Under the pieces are notes generated by a model. That model had not been told where the DNA came from and ran no database searches. It worked only from the letters and a program-made list of their open reading frames with translations. Source: CAINVV01 sp963663005 (GTDB taxonomy: Bacteria > Bacteroidota > Bacteroidia > Bacteroidales > Prolixibacteraceae). From it: DNA of 64,000 nt. Positions 25,641 through 34,820 of the stretch are shown piece after piece. The translations under genes and the position numbers were made by a program. The DNA lies in contig CAXXHH010000017.1 in assembly GCA_963663005.2 (NCBI GenBank), positions 62,001-126,000 of the forward strand, read 5' to 3'. Each line of letters begins with the position of its first letter. Within the stretch, counting starts at the first letter, position 1.

Positions 25641-27431
25641 ATGCAAAAAAATGAAATATTAAATAGAATTGCGGCACTGCGCAAGTTGATGATTGATAAT
25701 CAAATAGATGCCTATGTAATTACAGGATCGGATCCTCACATGAGCGAGTATACACCCGAAAATTGGAAAACACGCCAATGGATAAGTGGCTTTACTGGCT
25801 CATTTGGAAAAGTATTGATTACCCTTGATCGTGCCTTACTTTGGACCGACACCCGCTATTTCTTGCAGGCAAATGATGAACTGGCTGGGACAGGTATCGT
25901 GATAATGAAAGAGCGGGTTCCTGACGCAATACCAATTGAAGAATGGATCACAGCAAATTTGGGAGCTGGTACAACAGTAGGGGTAGACGGATACACTCTT
26001 TCTGCCCATGACAAAGCGCAGTTTGAATCCAAAATAACTGCGAAGGGCCTACTTTTTAGAAATGACATAGATCTGGTAAGCGTGCTTTGGAGCAAAAGAC
26101 CAACTCTGCCTATCAGTCAAATTTATGAGCATGAGCCCATTTTTGCAGGCAAGTCCAGAAAAGAGAAAATTGAGCTGGTTCGAAGTGTGCTGAAAGCACA
26201 AGGTCTCCATTCGACTGTCATATCTCAGCTTGACGATGTTGCGTGGCTGTTTAATCTGAGAAGTGACGAAATTCAGTACGAACCTGTCTTTGCTGCCTAC
26301 AGCTATATTGAACTTGACGAGGCTCATTTATTCATTGATCAGTCGAAGGTCAGTACCGACGTACGTATTTCGTTGGAAGACGATTCGATTAAAATTCATT
26401 CATATGATTCATTTATCACTTTTTTAAGCCGAATACACGATCAGAAAATCCAATTTGACCCCATTCGCTGCAATTCAATGCTAATTAATCCGATTACGAA
26501 GTCAAATAGCCTCGAATTATCCGTGTCAATTACATCACTTCTTAAATCTGTTAAAGATGATAAGGAGATTAGAAATATTAAATCAGCCCACATCAAGGAT
26601 GGTGCGGCTTTGGTTAATTCCATATTTTGGATTATTCAATCTGTAAATAAGGATGTTATTACTGAAGTCTCTGTCGGTCATAAATTGAATGAATTTCGAG
26701 GCAGGCAGCCTTTATACAAAGGCGAAAGTTTTCATCCGATTGTCAGTTTTGGAGATCACGGGGCGATCGTGCATTATCATGCTACGCATCAAACTGATCG
26801 GATAATAAAAGCTGATAATATTCTTTTAATTGATTCTGGCGGCCAGTATCTTGATGGAACAACAGATATCACCCGTACGATTACGATGGGATCAGTAACC
26901 GTTCAACAAAAGGAAGACTTTACATTTTGTCTAAAAGCTCATATAGCATTGGCGACGGCTATATTTCCTATTGGAACAAAGGGGTATTCGCTTGATGCCA
27001 TCACCCGCAAACCACTGTGGGATAGGGGAATGAATTACGGGCACGGAACTGGCCATGGAGTTGGATATTTTTTGTCGGTACATGAAGGTCCAATGAGTAT
27101 CCGAGCCGAATTTAACAATGAACCAATTAGGGAAGGTCATTTATTATCAAATGAGCCTGCGATTTACAGGGAAGGAGAATATGGGATTCGTACAGAAAAT
27201 GTTATCCTGTGTAAAAAATATAAATCAAGCGAATTTGGGGATTTCCTCTGCTTCGAAACGCTTTCACTTTGTCCAATTGACAGAAATCTGATATCACTTG
27301 AACTACTCACAAAAAACGAGATTGACTGGATTAATGACTATCATTCAACTGTTTACAATGAAGTTTCACCTCTGATAACGGATCGGGATACATTGGAATG
27401 GTTGTCTTTGCAGTGCGAACCATTAAGCTAA
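25641..27431 (+). CDS. pepP: Xaa-Pro aminopeptidase (M24 family)
   Basis: This 596-residue protein (ATG at 25641) has the creatinase-type N-terminal domains and a C-terminal pita-bread metallopeptidase domain. The metal ligands are the aspartates of LIDSGGQYLDGTTDITRT, the histidine of GTGHGVGYFLSVHEGP and the glutamates of NEPAIYREGEYGIRTEN. It removes N-terminal residues preceding proline and is cytoplasmic. The length matches the long form in Bacteroidota. A further upstream start at 25572 lies inside the Nudix gene and is rejected. Confidence 0.93.
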   Translation: MQKNEILNRIAALRKLMIDNQIDAYVITGSDPHMSEYTPENWKTRQWISGFTGSFGKVLITLDRALLWTDTRYFLQANDELAGTGIVIMKERVPDAIPIEEWITANLGAGTTVGVDGYTLSAHDKAQFESKITAKGLLFRNDIDLVSVLWSKRPTLPISQIYEHEPIFAGKSRKEKIELVRSVLKAQGLHSTVISQLDDVAWLFNLRSDEIQYEPVFAAYSYIELDEAHLFIDQSKVSTDVRISLEDDSIKIHSYDSFITFLSRIHDQKIQFDPIRCNSMLINPITKSNSLELSVSITSLLKSVKDDKEIRNIKSAHIKDGAALVNSIFWIIQSVNKDVITEVSVGHKLNEFRGRQPLYKGESFHPIVSFGDHGAIVHYHATHQTDRIIKADNILLIDSGGQYLDGTTDITRTITMGSVTVQQKEDFTFCLKAHIALATAIFPIGTKGYSLDAITRKPLWDRGMNYGHGTGHGVGYFLSVHEGPMSIRAEFNNEPIREGHLLSNEPAIYREGEYGIRTENVILCKKYKSSEFGDFLCFETLSLCPIDRNLISLELLTKNEIDWINDYHSTVYNEVSPLITDRDTLEWLSLQCEPLS

Positions 27432-27448
27432 CTGTAATATCAATTTGC

Positions 27449-30358
27449 ATGCGGAAAATTCTATTAAATTCGGCTTCAAAATTTGGAATTTTTATACTAT
27501 TTCTTTTCCCTCATATCCTATTCGCTCAGTACTTTGTTACTGGACAGGATCCTGCTTCAATAAAATGGAGACAAATCCAAACAGCTGATTTTCAGATAAT
27601 TTATCCTTCAGATTTTGAATTGCAAGCACAAAGAGTTGCACAAATATTCGAAAAAGTATACAGTTATTCAGGTATTTCGCTTCAACACCATCCAAAAAAA
27701 ATATCAGTCATTTTGCATACCAAAACAATCAAATCCAATGGGTTTGTTGCCTGGTCGCCTTCAAGAATTGAGCTTTATCCTACGCCTGATCAGGAGATGT
27801 ATGCACAAGATTGGATTGAACAACTTGCCATTCACGAATTGAGGCATCATGTCCAGATTGACAAAATAGAAGCAGAATTACCGGCCATTTTCCGAATTCT
27901 TTTTGGAGAACAGGCAGCTGCAACTATAATGGGGGCATATCTGCCATTCTGGTTCCTGGAAGGCGATGCTGTTGCGATTGAAACCGCATTAAGTAACGCA
28001 GGAAGAGGGAGGCTGCCTTCGTTTTCAATGGAACTTAAAGCGCAGGTAGATGAAAAAGGGATATTTAGCTTTGACAAGGCATATCTCGGCTCTTACAAAG
28101 ATTATATTCCTGATTATTATCAACTTGGTTATCAGATGGTTTCAAACATAAGAGTTAGTAATGGGGGAGATGTTTGGAGCAAAGTATTACACCATGTTGC
28201 CAGAAATCCGTTAGGACTAAATTCACTGTCCAAGGGATTGAAGTTGGCTACAGGGAAAAATCAGGATGAACATTACAGGATAATCATGAATAATTTGAAG
28301 TCGACTAATCCTTTTGGATTAAACGTACTTCAAGATAGTGGAAAAGTCAGTGAGCAGGTAGTTAAGAAATCGAAATACTACACATCCTACAGATATCCGT
28401 ATTTCGTAAGTGATTCTTCCTTTATTGCATTAAAAACCACACTCAACGACATTCCATCAATCGTACTGATTGACAAATACAAAAATGAAAAAGTACTTTT
28501 TCTTCCAGGGCAGATACTCGAAGAATCAATGAGCTATTCTGAGGGAAAAGTTATCTGGATCGAATCTAAACCGGATATTAGGTGGACCAACAAAGAAAGA
28601 TCACTGTTGAGAATTCTTGATATCAGAGATGGAAAACTCATTGAGCATGTGTATGATGAAAAGCTGTCCGCACCAGTGATTTCACCAGATGGAAAATCAA
28701 TTGCCGCAATAAAATTCGATGATCAAAACCTTTGTTCAGTAGTCCTTTTGTCAATGGAAAATGGTAAAATAGTTAAGGAAATTAAAGCATTTGGTCACAA
28801 TACGCTTTTCACTCCTTCGTGGGCAATTGACCAAAAATCTCTTTTTGCAATAGAATTAAATCCAAAGGGAAAGTCAATTGTTCAGATAAATTTATTGTCT
28901 GGAAATCAAGATCCTTTGACGCAACCAGTTTTCGGAGAGTTGAAGAAGCCAATACAAAGACAAAATTATCTATTCTATTCCTGCGACTTAAAAGGAAAGA
29001 ATGAGGGATATGCTTTAGATCTTTCAACGAAAAAAATTTACCGCATTTTGACCGTCAAATATGGAATTAGGGACCTTATTTGCTCTACTAATGGTACTAG
29101 TGTGCTTTGGGGAGATTACTCCTCAAATGGATTCAAAACCACAAAAGCGCAGATTTCCAAAGCAAACTGGGAGGAAGTAATCCCTGAAAATTGGCACAAG
29201 GAATCCCTTCCGGAAAAATTAAGTGCGCAGGAAGGCGGGTATATCGATTTTTCCAAAGTGGATACCTCGAAATTTTTGAGTGAAAAGTACGTCAAAATTA
29301 AAAATATCATAAATATCCACAGCTGGTCTCCATTTTACATTGATCCGGACCAAACTTCAGTTAATATGGGGTTCTCGGTTGTTTCTCAAAACAAACTTAC
29401 TACCGCTGTCACTCAATTTGGGTACAACTATTCATCTACTGATCGCGCCGGCAAATGGGTAGGAAAGTTCGAATATTCTGGATGGTATCCAATCTTAAGA
29501 TTTTCAGGTGATTACGGTAGAGAAAATTCAATTTATTACCAAATTACCAGACACTACAATTCAAAAAATGTTTTGATTGGGCAAGACACTGCAGCAGTTT
29601 CCGTTAGTCAAAAAGTGATGAACCTTCATGCAGATATCTCGATTCCAATGAATTTCTCGAAAGGAAAGATGTACCGAATGGTTGAGCCTGAATTCCAAAT
29701 TGGCTATTCGCATAAATGGCAGGAGGCATCAACTCCGGCTAACATTTTCTGGGGAAGTTATGTCCCATTTACCTATCGACTGTATGCCCACAATTTAACA
29801 CAACAGAGTGCCAGGGAGGTACAAACGAGATGGGGACAAGTTATTGACTTAAAATATAGGAATACTCCTTTTGGAGATAGAAAACTGGGAACAATTACAT
29901 CGTTGGAAGGAACCGTCTATCTTCCCGGACTGTTTTTAAACCAGGGCATTAAACTATATGGTGGTTATCAGATAAAAAATTCCGCCAATTCCTACTTCAG
30001 CGATTTGATCTATTATCCAAGAGGTTATTCAACAATGGAAAACAACAAGCTCAGTTCATTCCGAAGCGACTATGTTTTGCCACTTTTTTCGCCCGATTGG
30101 AATATCTGGCATTTATACTATTTGAAAAGGGTAACTCTTCGATTACATTATGATTTCTCACAAATAGCAATACCTATCTACCACACCAACAGCACTATCG
30201 TTAAAAACCTAAGTTCGACGGGAATTCAAATTTTGACGGAATGTCATTTTCTTCGATTCATTGCTCCGGTAAAATTGGGAGTGAGAGAATCCTACCTAAT
30301 AGAGCCAAATACATTTATTTCAGAATTCCTTTTTTCCATTAATCTGAAAGGAATATAG
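27449..30358 (+). CDS. Large secreted protein: metallopeptidase-like, beta-propeller and barrel-like regions
   Basis: From the ATG at 27449 this is 969 residues, with a signal peptide (ILLNSASKFGIFILFLFPH, then ILFAQ). An N-terminal region carries HELRHHVQ (His129, Glu130, His133) and LEGDAVAIE with Glu171, a gluzincin-like zinc-site arrangement. The middle (about 320-640) has repeats of the TolB/PD40 propeller type (PVISPDGKSIAAIKFD). The C-terminal 300 residues alternate as in an outer-membrane beta barrel. Similar proteins are widespread but uncharacterised in Bacteroidota. It follows pepP by 17 bp and probably shares its transcript. Confidence 0.7.
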   Translation: MRKILLNSASKFGIFILFLFPHILFAQYFVTGQDPASIKWRQIQTADFQIIYPSDFELQAQRVAQIFEKVYSYSGISLQHHPKKISVILHTKTIKSNGFVAWSPSRIELYPTPDQEMYAQDWIEQLAIHELRHHVQIDKIEAELPAIFRILFGEQAAATIMGAYLPFWFLEGDAVAIETALSNAGRGRLPSFSMELKAQVDEKGIFSFDKAYLGSYKDYIPDYYQLGYQMVSNIRVSNGGDVWSKVLHHVARNPLGLNSLSKGLKLATGKNQDEHYRIIMNNLKSTNPFGLNVLQDSGKVSEQVVKKSKYYTSYRYPYFVSDSSFIALKTTLNDIPSIVLIDKYKNEKVLFLPGQILEESMSYSEGKVIWIESKPDIRWTNKERSLLRILDIRDGKLIEHVYDEKLSAPVISPDGKSIAAIKFDDQNLCSVVLLSMENGKIVKEIKAFGHNTLFTPSWAIDQKSLFAIELNPKGKSIVQINLLSGNQDPLTQPVFGELKKPIQRQNYLFYSCDLKGKNEGYALDLSTKKIYRILTVKYGIRDLICSTNGTSVLWGDYSSNGFKTTKAQISKANWEEVIPENWHKESLPEKLSAQEGGYIDFSKVDTSKFLSEKYVKIKNIINIHSWSPFYIDPDQTSVNMGFSVVSQNKLTTAVTQFGYNYSSTDRAGKWVGKFEYSGWYPILRFSGDYGRENSIYYQITRHYNSKNVLIGQDTAAVSVSQKVMNLHADISIPMNFSKGKMYRMVEPEFQIGYSHKWQEASTPANIFWGSYVPFTYRLYAHNLTQQSAREVQTRWGQVIDLKYRNTPFGDRKLGTITSLEGTVYLPGLFLNQGIKLYGGYQIKNSANSYFSDLIYYPRGYSTMENNKLSSFRSDYVLPLFSPDWNIWHLYYLKRVTLRLHYDFSQIAIPIYHTNSTIVKNLSSTGIQILTECHFLRFIAPVKLGVRESYLIEPNTFISEFLFSINLKGI

Positions 30359-30545
30359 TCTACAGACGATTCTCAGCGAGTTGACAAAGATGCCTGAAAT
30401 TATCTAAGTAGTATAAACTGCATTCCTTGCCTTTACACCACTAATGTAACTTAAAATAGAGTCTAATATTGGCTAATTTTATGGCAAAATATGCAATAAT
30501 AAAGTAGTTAATATCAGCAATTTAACACATTAAATTAAATTATTA

Positions 30546-30586
30546 ATTTAGCAAAATAATTCACATGTGTAATTATTTTGCTAAAT
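30546..30586. repeat. 41-bp near-perfect palindrome
   Basis: ATTTAGCAAAATAATT and AATTATTTTGCTAAAT flank a self-complementary CACATGTG core plus one extra T. It is far from both flanking genes. It may be a hairpin or a dimeric regulator site; no T-tract of terminator type follows. Confidence 0.75.
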
Positions 30587-30753
30587 GTTTATATAACCAT
30601 CCGAAATGGATGAGCCATACACAAGATAACCAGTTAATTGACTCAATATACTTAATTAATAAATTAAGAGCTTAAACAACTTCATTTTAAAATATGTTGC
30701 CAAATGTAACAAATCCTAAGTTGCATTTTGTTAATTGTCGCGAATTTTATGGA

Positions 30754-30785
30754 GTTGTGTATTGTAATTTATCTTATTACATTTG
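30754..30785 (+). promoter_or_regulatory. Promoter for the XRE regulator gene
   Basis: GTTG (30754-30757) and TACATTTG (30778-30785) are 20 bp apart. The transcript would have a leader of about 155 nt before the ATG at 30947. Confidence 0.5.
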
Positions 30786-30946
30786 TATGATTAGTCAGTA
30801 AATTGATTTTAAAACAGGATTAACAAAACCAAATATCATAGTTTGTTGGAATGCTTCTGCTGAGTAGCAGAGTAAAGATGACAACTTTTACACGTGCGCT
30901 GTTTTATTGTTGATTGATAAGCAAATAGAAACAAAATTATAACCAG

Positions 30947-31540
30947 ATGAAAGATCGTATTGTAAAATTCCTAGCTTCTGAACACATCTCGCCGGCGGAA
31001 TTTGCTGATAAAATAGGTGTTCAGCGATCAAGTATGTCACATATTTTAAATGGACGCAATTATCCAAGCGCTTCATTTCTTCAAAAAATGTTTCAAGCAT
31101 TTCCCTCCGTCAATCCAAGATGGCTAATGATTGGAGAGGGTTCTATGAATATGGATTCTGTAAGTAAATTATCCGCCAGCTCTTCTTCATTAAATGATCA
31201 AAATAGGGGAAATAGTGAGGGCGCATACCAAAAACCGTCTGAACTTCACATTGAAAAAGACACCCTTGATTTTAAGACTATTCCGGCAGAAGAGGTTGAT
31301 CCAACATCCTTACCTCCGAACAATTCTCTTCCTGGTGAAAATGCAGGCAAAACGACAAGTGCATCAGTACAACATCAAAATGCGATACAATATTCGCAGT
31401 CTTCGGAGCCGCATAAAAATCTTGAAAACCCAATGAACAGTGGTGTTCCAATACCCACTATTTCAAGTAAAGAAAAGGAAATTGACCGAATTCTCTTTAT
31501 TTATACTGATAAAACTTTCAGCGTGTACCGTCCTTCCTAA
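30947..31540 (+). CDS. XRE family helix-turn-helix regulator
   Basis: The 197-residue protein has an N-terminal XRE domain (SPAEFADKIGVQRSSMSHIL, about residues 16-35, plus NYPSASFLQKMFQAF). A long low-complexity linker rich in Ser, Asn and Pro follows, and the C-terminus is the short conserved EIDRILFIYTDKTFSVYRPS. The N- and C-terminal blocks with a variable linker recur in Bacteroidota. It lies upstream of the pyrK-pyrD pair but has its own promoter, so a link to pyrimidine control is only positional. Confidence 0.8.
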   Translation: MKDRIVKFLASEHISPAEFADKIGVQRSSMSHILNGRNYPSASFLQKMFQAFPSVNPRWLMIGEGSMNMDSVSKLSASSSSLNDQNRGNSEGAYQKPSELHIEKDTLDFKTIPAEEVDPTSLPPNNSLPGENAGKTTSASVQHQNAIQYSQSSEPHKNLENPMNSGVPIPTISSKEKEIDRILFIYTDKTFSVYRPS

Positions 31541-31552
31541 CCCTAATTTGGC

Positions 31553-31560
31553 TATATTTG
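31553..31560 (+). promoter_or_regulatory. -7 box of the pyrK-pyrD operon (TATATTTG)
   Basis: TATATTTG matches TAnnTTTG and would start a leader of about 80 nt before pyrK. No good -33 box is seen, so activation by a regulator is possible. Confidence 0.5.
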
Positions 31561-31584
31561 CACATCATTCACCGGGTTGCTTAT

Positions 31585-31619
31585 CAGTTGGGCTTGAAGA
31601 AAACTGAGCCGACTGTTTT
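31585..31619 (+). promoter_or_regulatory. Terminator-like hairpin in the pyrK leader (candidate attenuator)
   Basis: CAGTTGGGCT pairs with AGCCGACTG (one bulged G) across a 12-nt loop and is followed directly by TTTTG. It lies between the -7 box and the pyrK ATG at 31649, the position of an attenuator. No PyrR consensus is recognised. Confidence 0.45.
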
Positions 31620-31648
31620 GTTGCCAAAGCAAATAATGAAATTTTTCG

Positions 31649-32428
31649 ATGAAAAAAACGGTGCAAAACCTGCAGGTTGTATCAAATCATAGGTTAAATA
31701 AAGATCATGTTGTACTTGAATTAAAGTCTCCTGTCACTCTGGAAGGTATTGTTCCCGGGCAATTTGCGAATATTTTGGTTGACAAATCCCCAGCTATTTT
31801 CTTACGAAGGCCTTTTTCAATTTATCAGGTAGATTACAAATGTAACACAGTGTCATTTCTGATTAAGAGCATAGGGGAAGGAACTAAAACATTATCTACC
31901 ACCAGTATTGGGGAACATCTTAGTGTAATATTTCCATTGGGGCAGGGTTTTACAGATCCTCCAGCTATTTCAAAAGTATTATTGGTTGGCGGAGGAGTAG
32001 GTGTGGCACCTCTTTTGCTTTTAGCCGAAAGGCTGCAGGATTTAGGACACGAAGTTCACATTTTATTGGGTGCCAGGAATGCTGAGGATCTTATCGAATT
32101 AGATATTTTTTCAAAATTTGGGATCCTCCATACAACTACGGAGGACGGAACACATGGAACCAAAGGCTTTGTGACGAATCATGCCGTTATGATTGAGCAA
32201 TTGAAAACGTTCAAAAAAATCTATACTTGTGGACCAGAGCCAATGATGAAGGCTGTTGCTAAACTCGCGAGAACAAATGACGTTGATTGCGAAGTGTCGC
32301 TAGAAAATACGATGGCTTGCGGCTATGGTGTCTGCTTGTGCTGCGTCACTGAGACCACAGAAGGACACCGCTGCGTTTGTACAGATGGACCAGTATTCGA
32401 TATAAAACAATTAAAATGGCAGAATTAA
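31649..32428 (+). CDS. pyrK: Dihydroorotate dehydrogenase B electron-transfer subunit
   Basis: This 259-residue ferredoxin-reductase-fold protein has the FAD site (FLRRPFSIYQVD), the NAD-binding GGGVGVAPLLLLAERL and a C-terminal [2Fe-2S] cluster domain (CGYGVCLCC followed by HRCVC). It passes electrons from PyrD-bound FMN to NAD+. The pyrD ATG lies inside its last 13 nt, showing translational coupling. This defines a class 1B, NAD-dependent enzyme, usable without a quinone. Confidence 0.95.
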   Translation: MKKTVQNLQVVSNHRLNKDHVVLELKSPVTLEGIVPGQFANILVDKSPAIFLRRPFSIYQVDYKCNTVSFLIKSIGEGTKTLSTTSIGEHLSVIFPLGQGFTDPPAISKVLLVGGGVGVAPLLLLAERLQDLGHEVHILLGARNAEDLIELDIFSKFGILHTTTEDGTHGTKGFVTNHAVMIEQLKTFKKIYTCGPEPMMKAVAKLARTNDVDCEVSLENTMACGYGVCLCCVTETTEGHRCVCTDGPVFDIKQLKWQN

Positions 32429-33327
32429 GTATAGAATTAGCCGGGCTTCGGTTAAAGAATCCGGTATTAACTGCCTCGGGAACATTCGGTTACGGAACTG
32501 AATTCGACGACTTTATCGATGTAAATAACCTTGGCGGGTTTATCGTCAAAGGTACAACACTACATCAAAGACAAGGAAATTCATATCCCAGAATGGCTGA
32601 AACACCCTCTGGAATGCTTAATGCTGTAGGGTTACAGAACGGAGGTGTAAAGTACTTCACCAAGCACATATATCCAAAATTACTTGGCTATAATACGAAT
32701 GTTTTTGTTAATGTTTCCGGCTCGACCGTAGATGAATACATATCCTGTGCCGAGCAAATCAACGAACTGGAACACATTTCTGGTATTGAACTCAATATCT
32801 CATGTCCGAATGTTAAAGAGGGGGGCATGGCATTTGGAACCAGCTGTCCGGCGGCAGAAGCGGTGGTGAGCGAAGTCAGGAAGGTATATCATAAACACCT
32901 GATGGTAAAGCTTTCACCCAATGTGACTGATATTGCAGAAATAGCGAGGGCCGTTGTTGGAAAGGGAGCGGACAGCGTATCATTAATTAATACTATTTTG
33001 GCGATGGCGATCAACGCCGAAAGCAGGAGACCAGTTCTTTCCACTATAACAGGGGGACTTTCAGGGCCTGCAATCAAACCAGTTGCGCTCCGCATGGTGT
33101 GGCAAGTATCTAATGCAGTTACGGTTCCAGTAATTGGAATCGGTGGAATTATGAATGCAACCGACGCTATCGAATTTTTCCTGGCCGGGGCTAGTGCAAT
33201 ACAGGTTGGAACTGCTAATTTTATTGATCCTACTGCCACAGAACAAATCATTTCAGGCATTGATGATTATCTGGAAAGACACAAATTTAAATCAATTAAT
33301 GACATTATTGGTTGTTTACAATTGTAA
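32416..33327 (+). CDS. pyrD: Dihydroorotate dehydrogenase B catalytic subunit
   Basis: The 303-residue FMN barrel protein starts MAELSIELAGLRLKNPVLTA. It has the active-site cysteine in NISCPNVKEGG, the SLINTILAMAIN stretch and the phosphate-binding GIGGIMNATDAIEFFLAGA. It oxidises dihydroorotate to orotate in pyrimidine synthesis. The ATG at 32416 is preferred; an in-frame start at 32377 lies deeper in pyrK. The pair with PyrK marks it as type 1B. Confidence 0.95.
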   Translation: MAELSIELAGLRLKNPVLTASGTFGYGTEFDDFIDVNNLGGFIVKGTTLHQRQGNSYPRMAETPSGMLNAVGLQNGGVKYFTKHIYPKLLGYNTNVFVNVSGSTVDEYISCAEQINELEHISGIELNISCPNVKEGGMAFGTSCPAAEAVVSEVRKVYHKHLMVKLSPNVTDIAEIARAVVGKGADSVSLINTILAMAINAESRRPVLSTITGGLSGPAIKPVALRMVWQVSNAVTVPVIGIGGIMNATDAIEFFLAGASAIQVGTANFIDPTATEQIISGIDDYLERHKFKSINDIIGCLQL

Positions 33328-33381
33328 TGTAATGTCTTTTGTAATGTTCGATACTGTGTTACATGTGTAAATAATATCTGT

Positions 33382-34671
33382 ATGTCACGTATTATATTGA
33401 GATTCACTTTTGTCATTTTTATTGTTTTGGGCATTCCTTTTTTAAAGGATCCATACAGTAATAAAGTCAAAAATGGGTTGTCGTTCTCCGAAAATAAAAT
33501 CATTAGAAAGCTGATAATCCAGAAGATCGTTGATTCTGAGAACACTGAGCTTTTGGACAAGAGTTTTGAAAGATTCAGGGAACAGAATAATCTTAAAGGA
33601 TTGGCGGTTGCTGTAGTCAAAAATGAGAAACTGATATTCGCGAAAGGATACGGATACGCGGATGTGGAAAAGAAAATTTCTACATCGCCTGATCAGCTCT
33701 TCAGAATAGCCAGCGTATCGAAATTAGTCACCGCGATAACCATTATGAAGCTTGTCGAGAATGGAAAATTAAAGCTAGATAGTAAGGTCTTTGGCAAATA
33801 TGGAATTCTGAACGATGAAAAATACCTGCAAATCAAAGATAAACGCCTGGAAAACATTACAGTAAGAAACCTCCTAAATCACTCTGGTGGATGGACTCAG
33901 AGATACGGTGATATTGCTTTTCTCCCAAATATCGTGTCGGAACAGACCGGTGATCCAATGCCTCTGAAAATTGACTCATATTTGAAATTTGTCACCGCTA
34001 AAAGACTTCATTTTGAACCTGGATCGTCCAGTGCTTATTCTAACCTCGGATACATGATTTTAGGTGAAGTAATAGCGACCGTGACGAAAACCAACTATGA
34101 AAAGTTCGTAAAAGAAAACGTTCTTAAGCCGGCTCGTATTACAGATATGCAGTTGGGGGGCAGTTTTGAGGATGAAAAACTATTGGACGAGGTAAAGTAC
34201 TATCAGCCCGAGGATGCGCAATTGGTTGAAGCATATGATGGAAGTGGCAGAATGGTACCGAAAGTGTACGGGAGCACAAATATGGCTCTGTTAGGTTCTG
34301 CGGGTGGATGGATTGCATCCCCGATTGATTTGCTTAAGCTTTTGGTCGTCATAGACGGCGATCCTGCTATAAAAGATATTCTCTCCAGGCAGAGTATTGC
34401 AGAAATGACCCATGTTGACGAAAATGGATTGGATCCACTAGGCTGGAGAAGTACCAACGAAAACGGCGAATGGTGGCGAACCGGAACCTTGCCGGGCTCT
34501 TCGGCTCTGCTGAAGCGACAACCTAATGGAATATCGTGGGTTATGATTACTAATTCGAGCAATTATAAGGGCCCTCATCTGGCAATCGAAATGGACAGGG
34601 TAATGTCAGCCACACTAAAGAAAATTGACAATTGGCCAGATTATGACCTGTTCAACTTTTTTCCGAAATAA
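33382..34671 (+). CDS. Exported serine hydrolase (beta-lactamase/DD-peptidase family)
   Basis: The 429-residue protein has an N-terminal membrane or signal segment (IILRFTFVIFIVLGIPF), then a class C beta-lactamase-type domain. The SxxK motif is SVSK near residue 110 and the YSN triad is in SAYSNLGYMILG near residue 220. RTGTLPGSSA near residue 371 corresponds to the KTG-box region. The substrate could be a peptide, ester or peptidoglycan stem. It is a different subfamily member from the serine hydrolase at 6.2 kb. It seems monocistronic. Confidence 0.83.
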   Translation: MSRIILRFTFVIFIVLGIPFLKDPYSNKVKNGLSFSENKIIRKLIIQKIVDSENTELLDKSFERFREQNNLKGLAVAVVKNEKLIFAKGYGYADVEKKISTSPDQLFRIASVSKLVTAITIMKLVENGKLKLDSKVFGKYGILNDEKYLQIKDKRLENITVRNLLNHSGGWTQRYGDIAFLPNIVSEQTGDPMPLKIDSYLKFVTAKRLHFEPGSSSAYSNLGYMILGEVIATVTKTNYEKFVKENVLKPARITDMQLGGSFEDEKLLDEVKYYQPEDAQLVEAYDGSGRMVPKVYGSTNMALLGSAGGWIASPIDLLKLLVVIDGDPAIKDILSRQSIAEMTHVDENGLDPLGWRSTNENGEWWRTGTLPGSSALLKRQPNGISWVMITNSSNYKGPHLAIEMDRVMSATLKKIDNWPDYDLFNFFPK

Positions 34672-34820
34672 CACTGCTTCAAAACTAATTCCTTAGGGAA
34701 AATAGGCCATTTAAACGGCATTAGGCACTTTCTTGGGCCAATGTGTTACATTATTAATTCTGGCTCGTATATCATCCCGACAGAGCATTCAGATCTCTGT
34801 ATTTAGAACAAAAATTTAGG

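Larger units (their letters stand above)
30359..30946. other. 588-bp AT-rich gene-free region before the XRE gene
   Basis: No credible ORF or RNA gene is seen. The region holds a 41-bp near-palindrome (30546-30586), a short hairpin (CATCC-GAAAT-GGATG at 30598-30612), a promoter for the XRE gene and a leader hairpin TCTGCT-GAGT-AGCAGA near 30854. Confidence 0.6.

Noticed and set aside
31560..31649. PyrR binding loop in the pyrK leader
   Set aside because: The hairpin loop does not contain the PyrR consensus; only a generic attenuator remains possible.
34780..34800. ACAGAG/CTCTGT hairpin before the E2 gene
   Set aside because: A 6-bp stem with a 9-nt loop and no T-tract is too weak to call a site.
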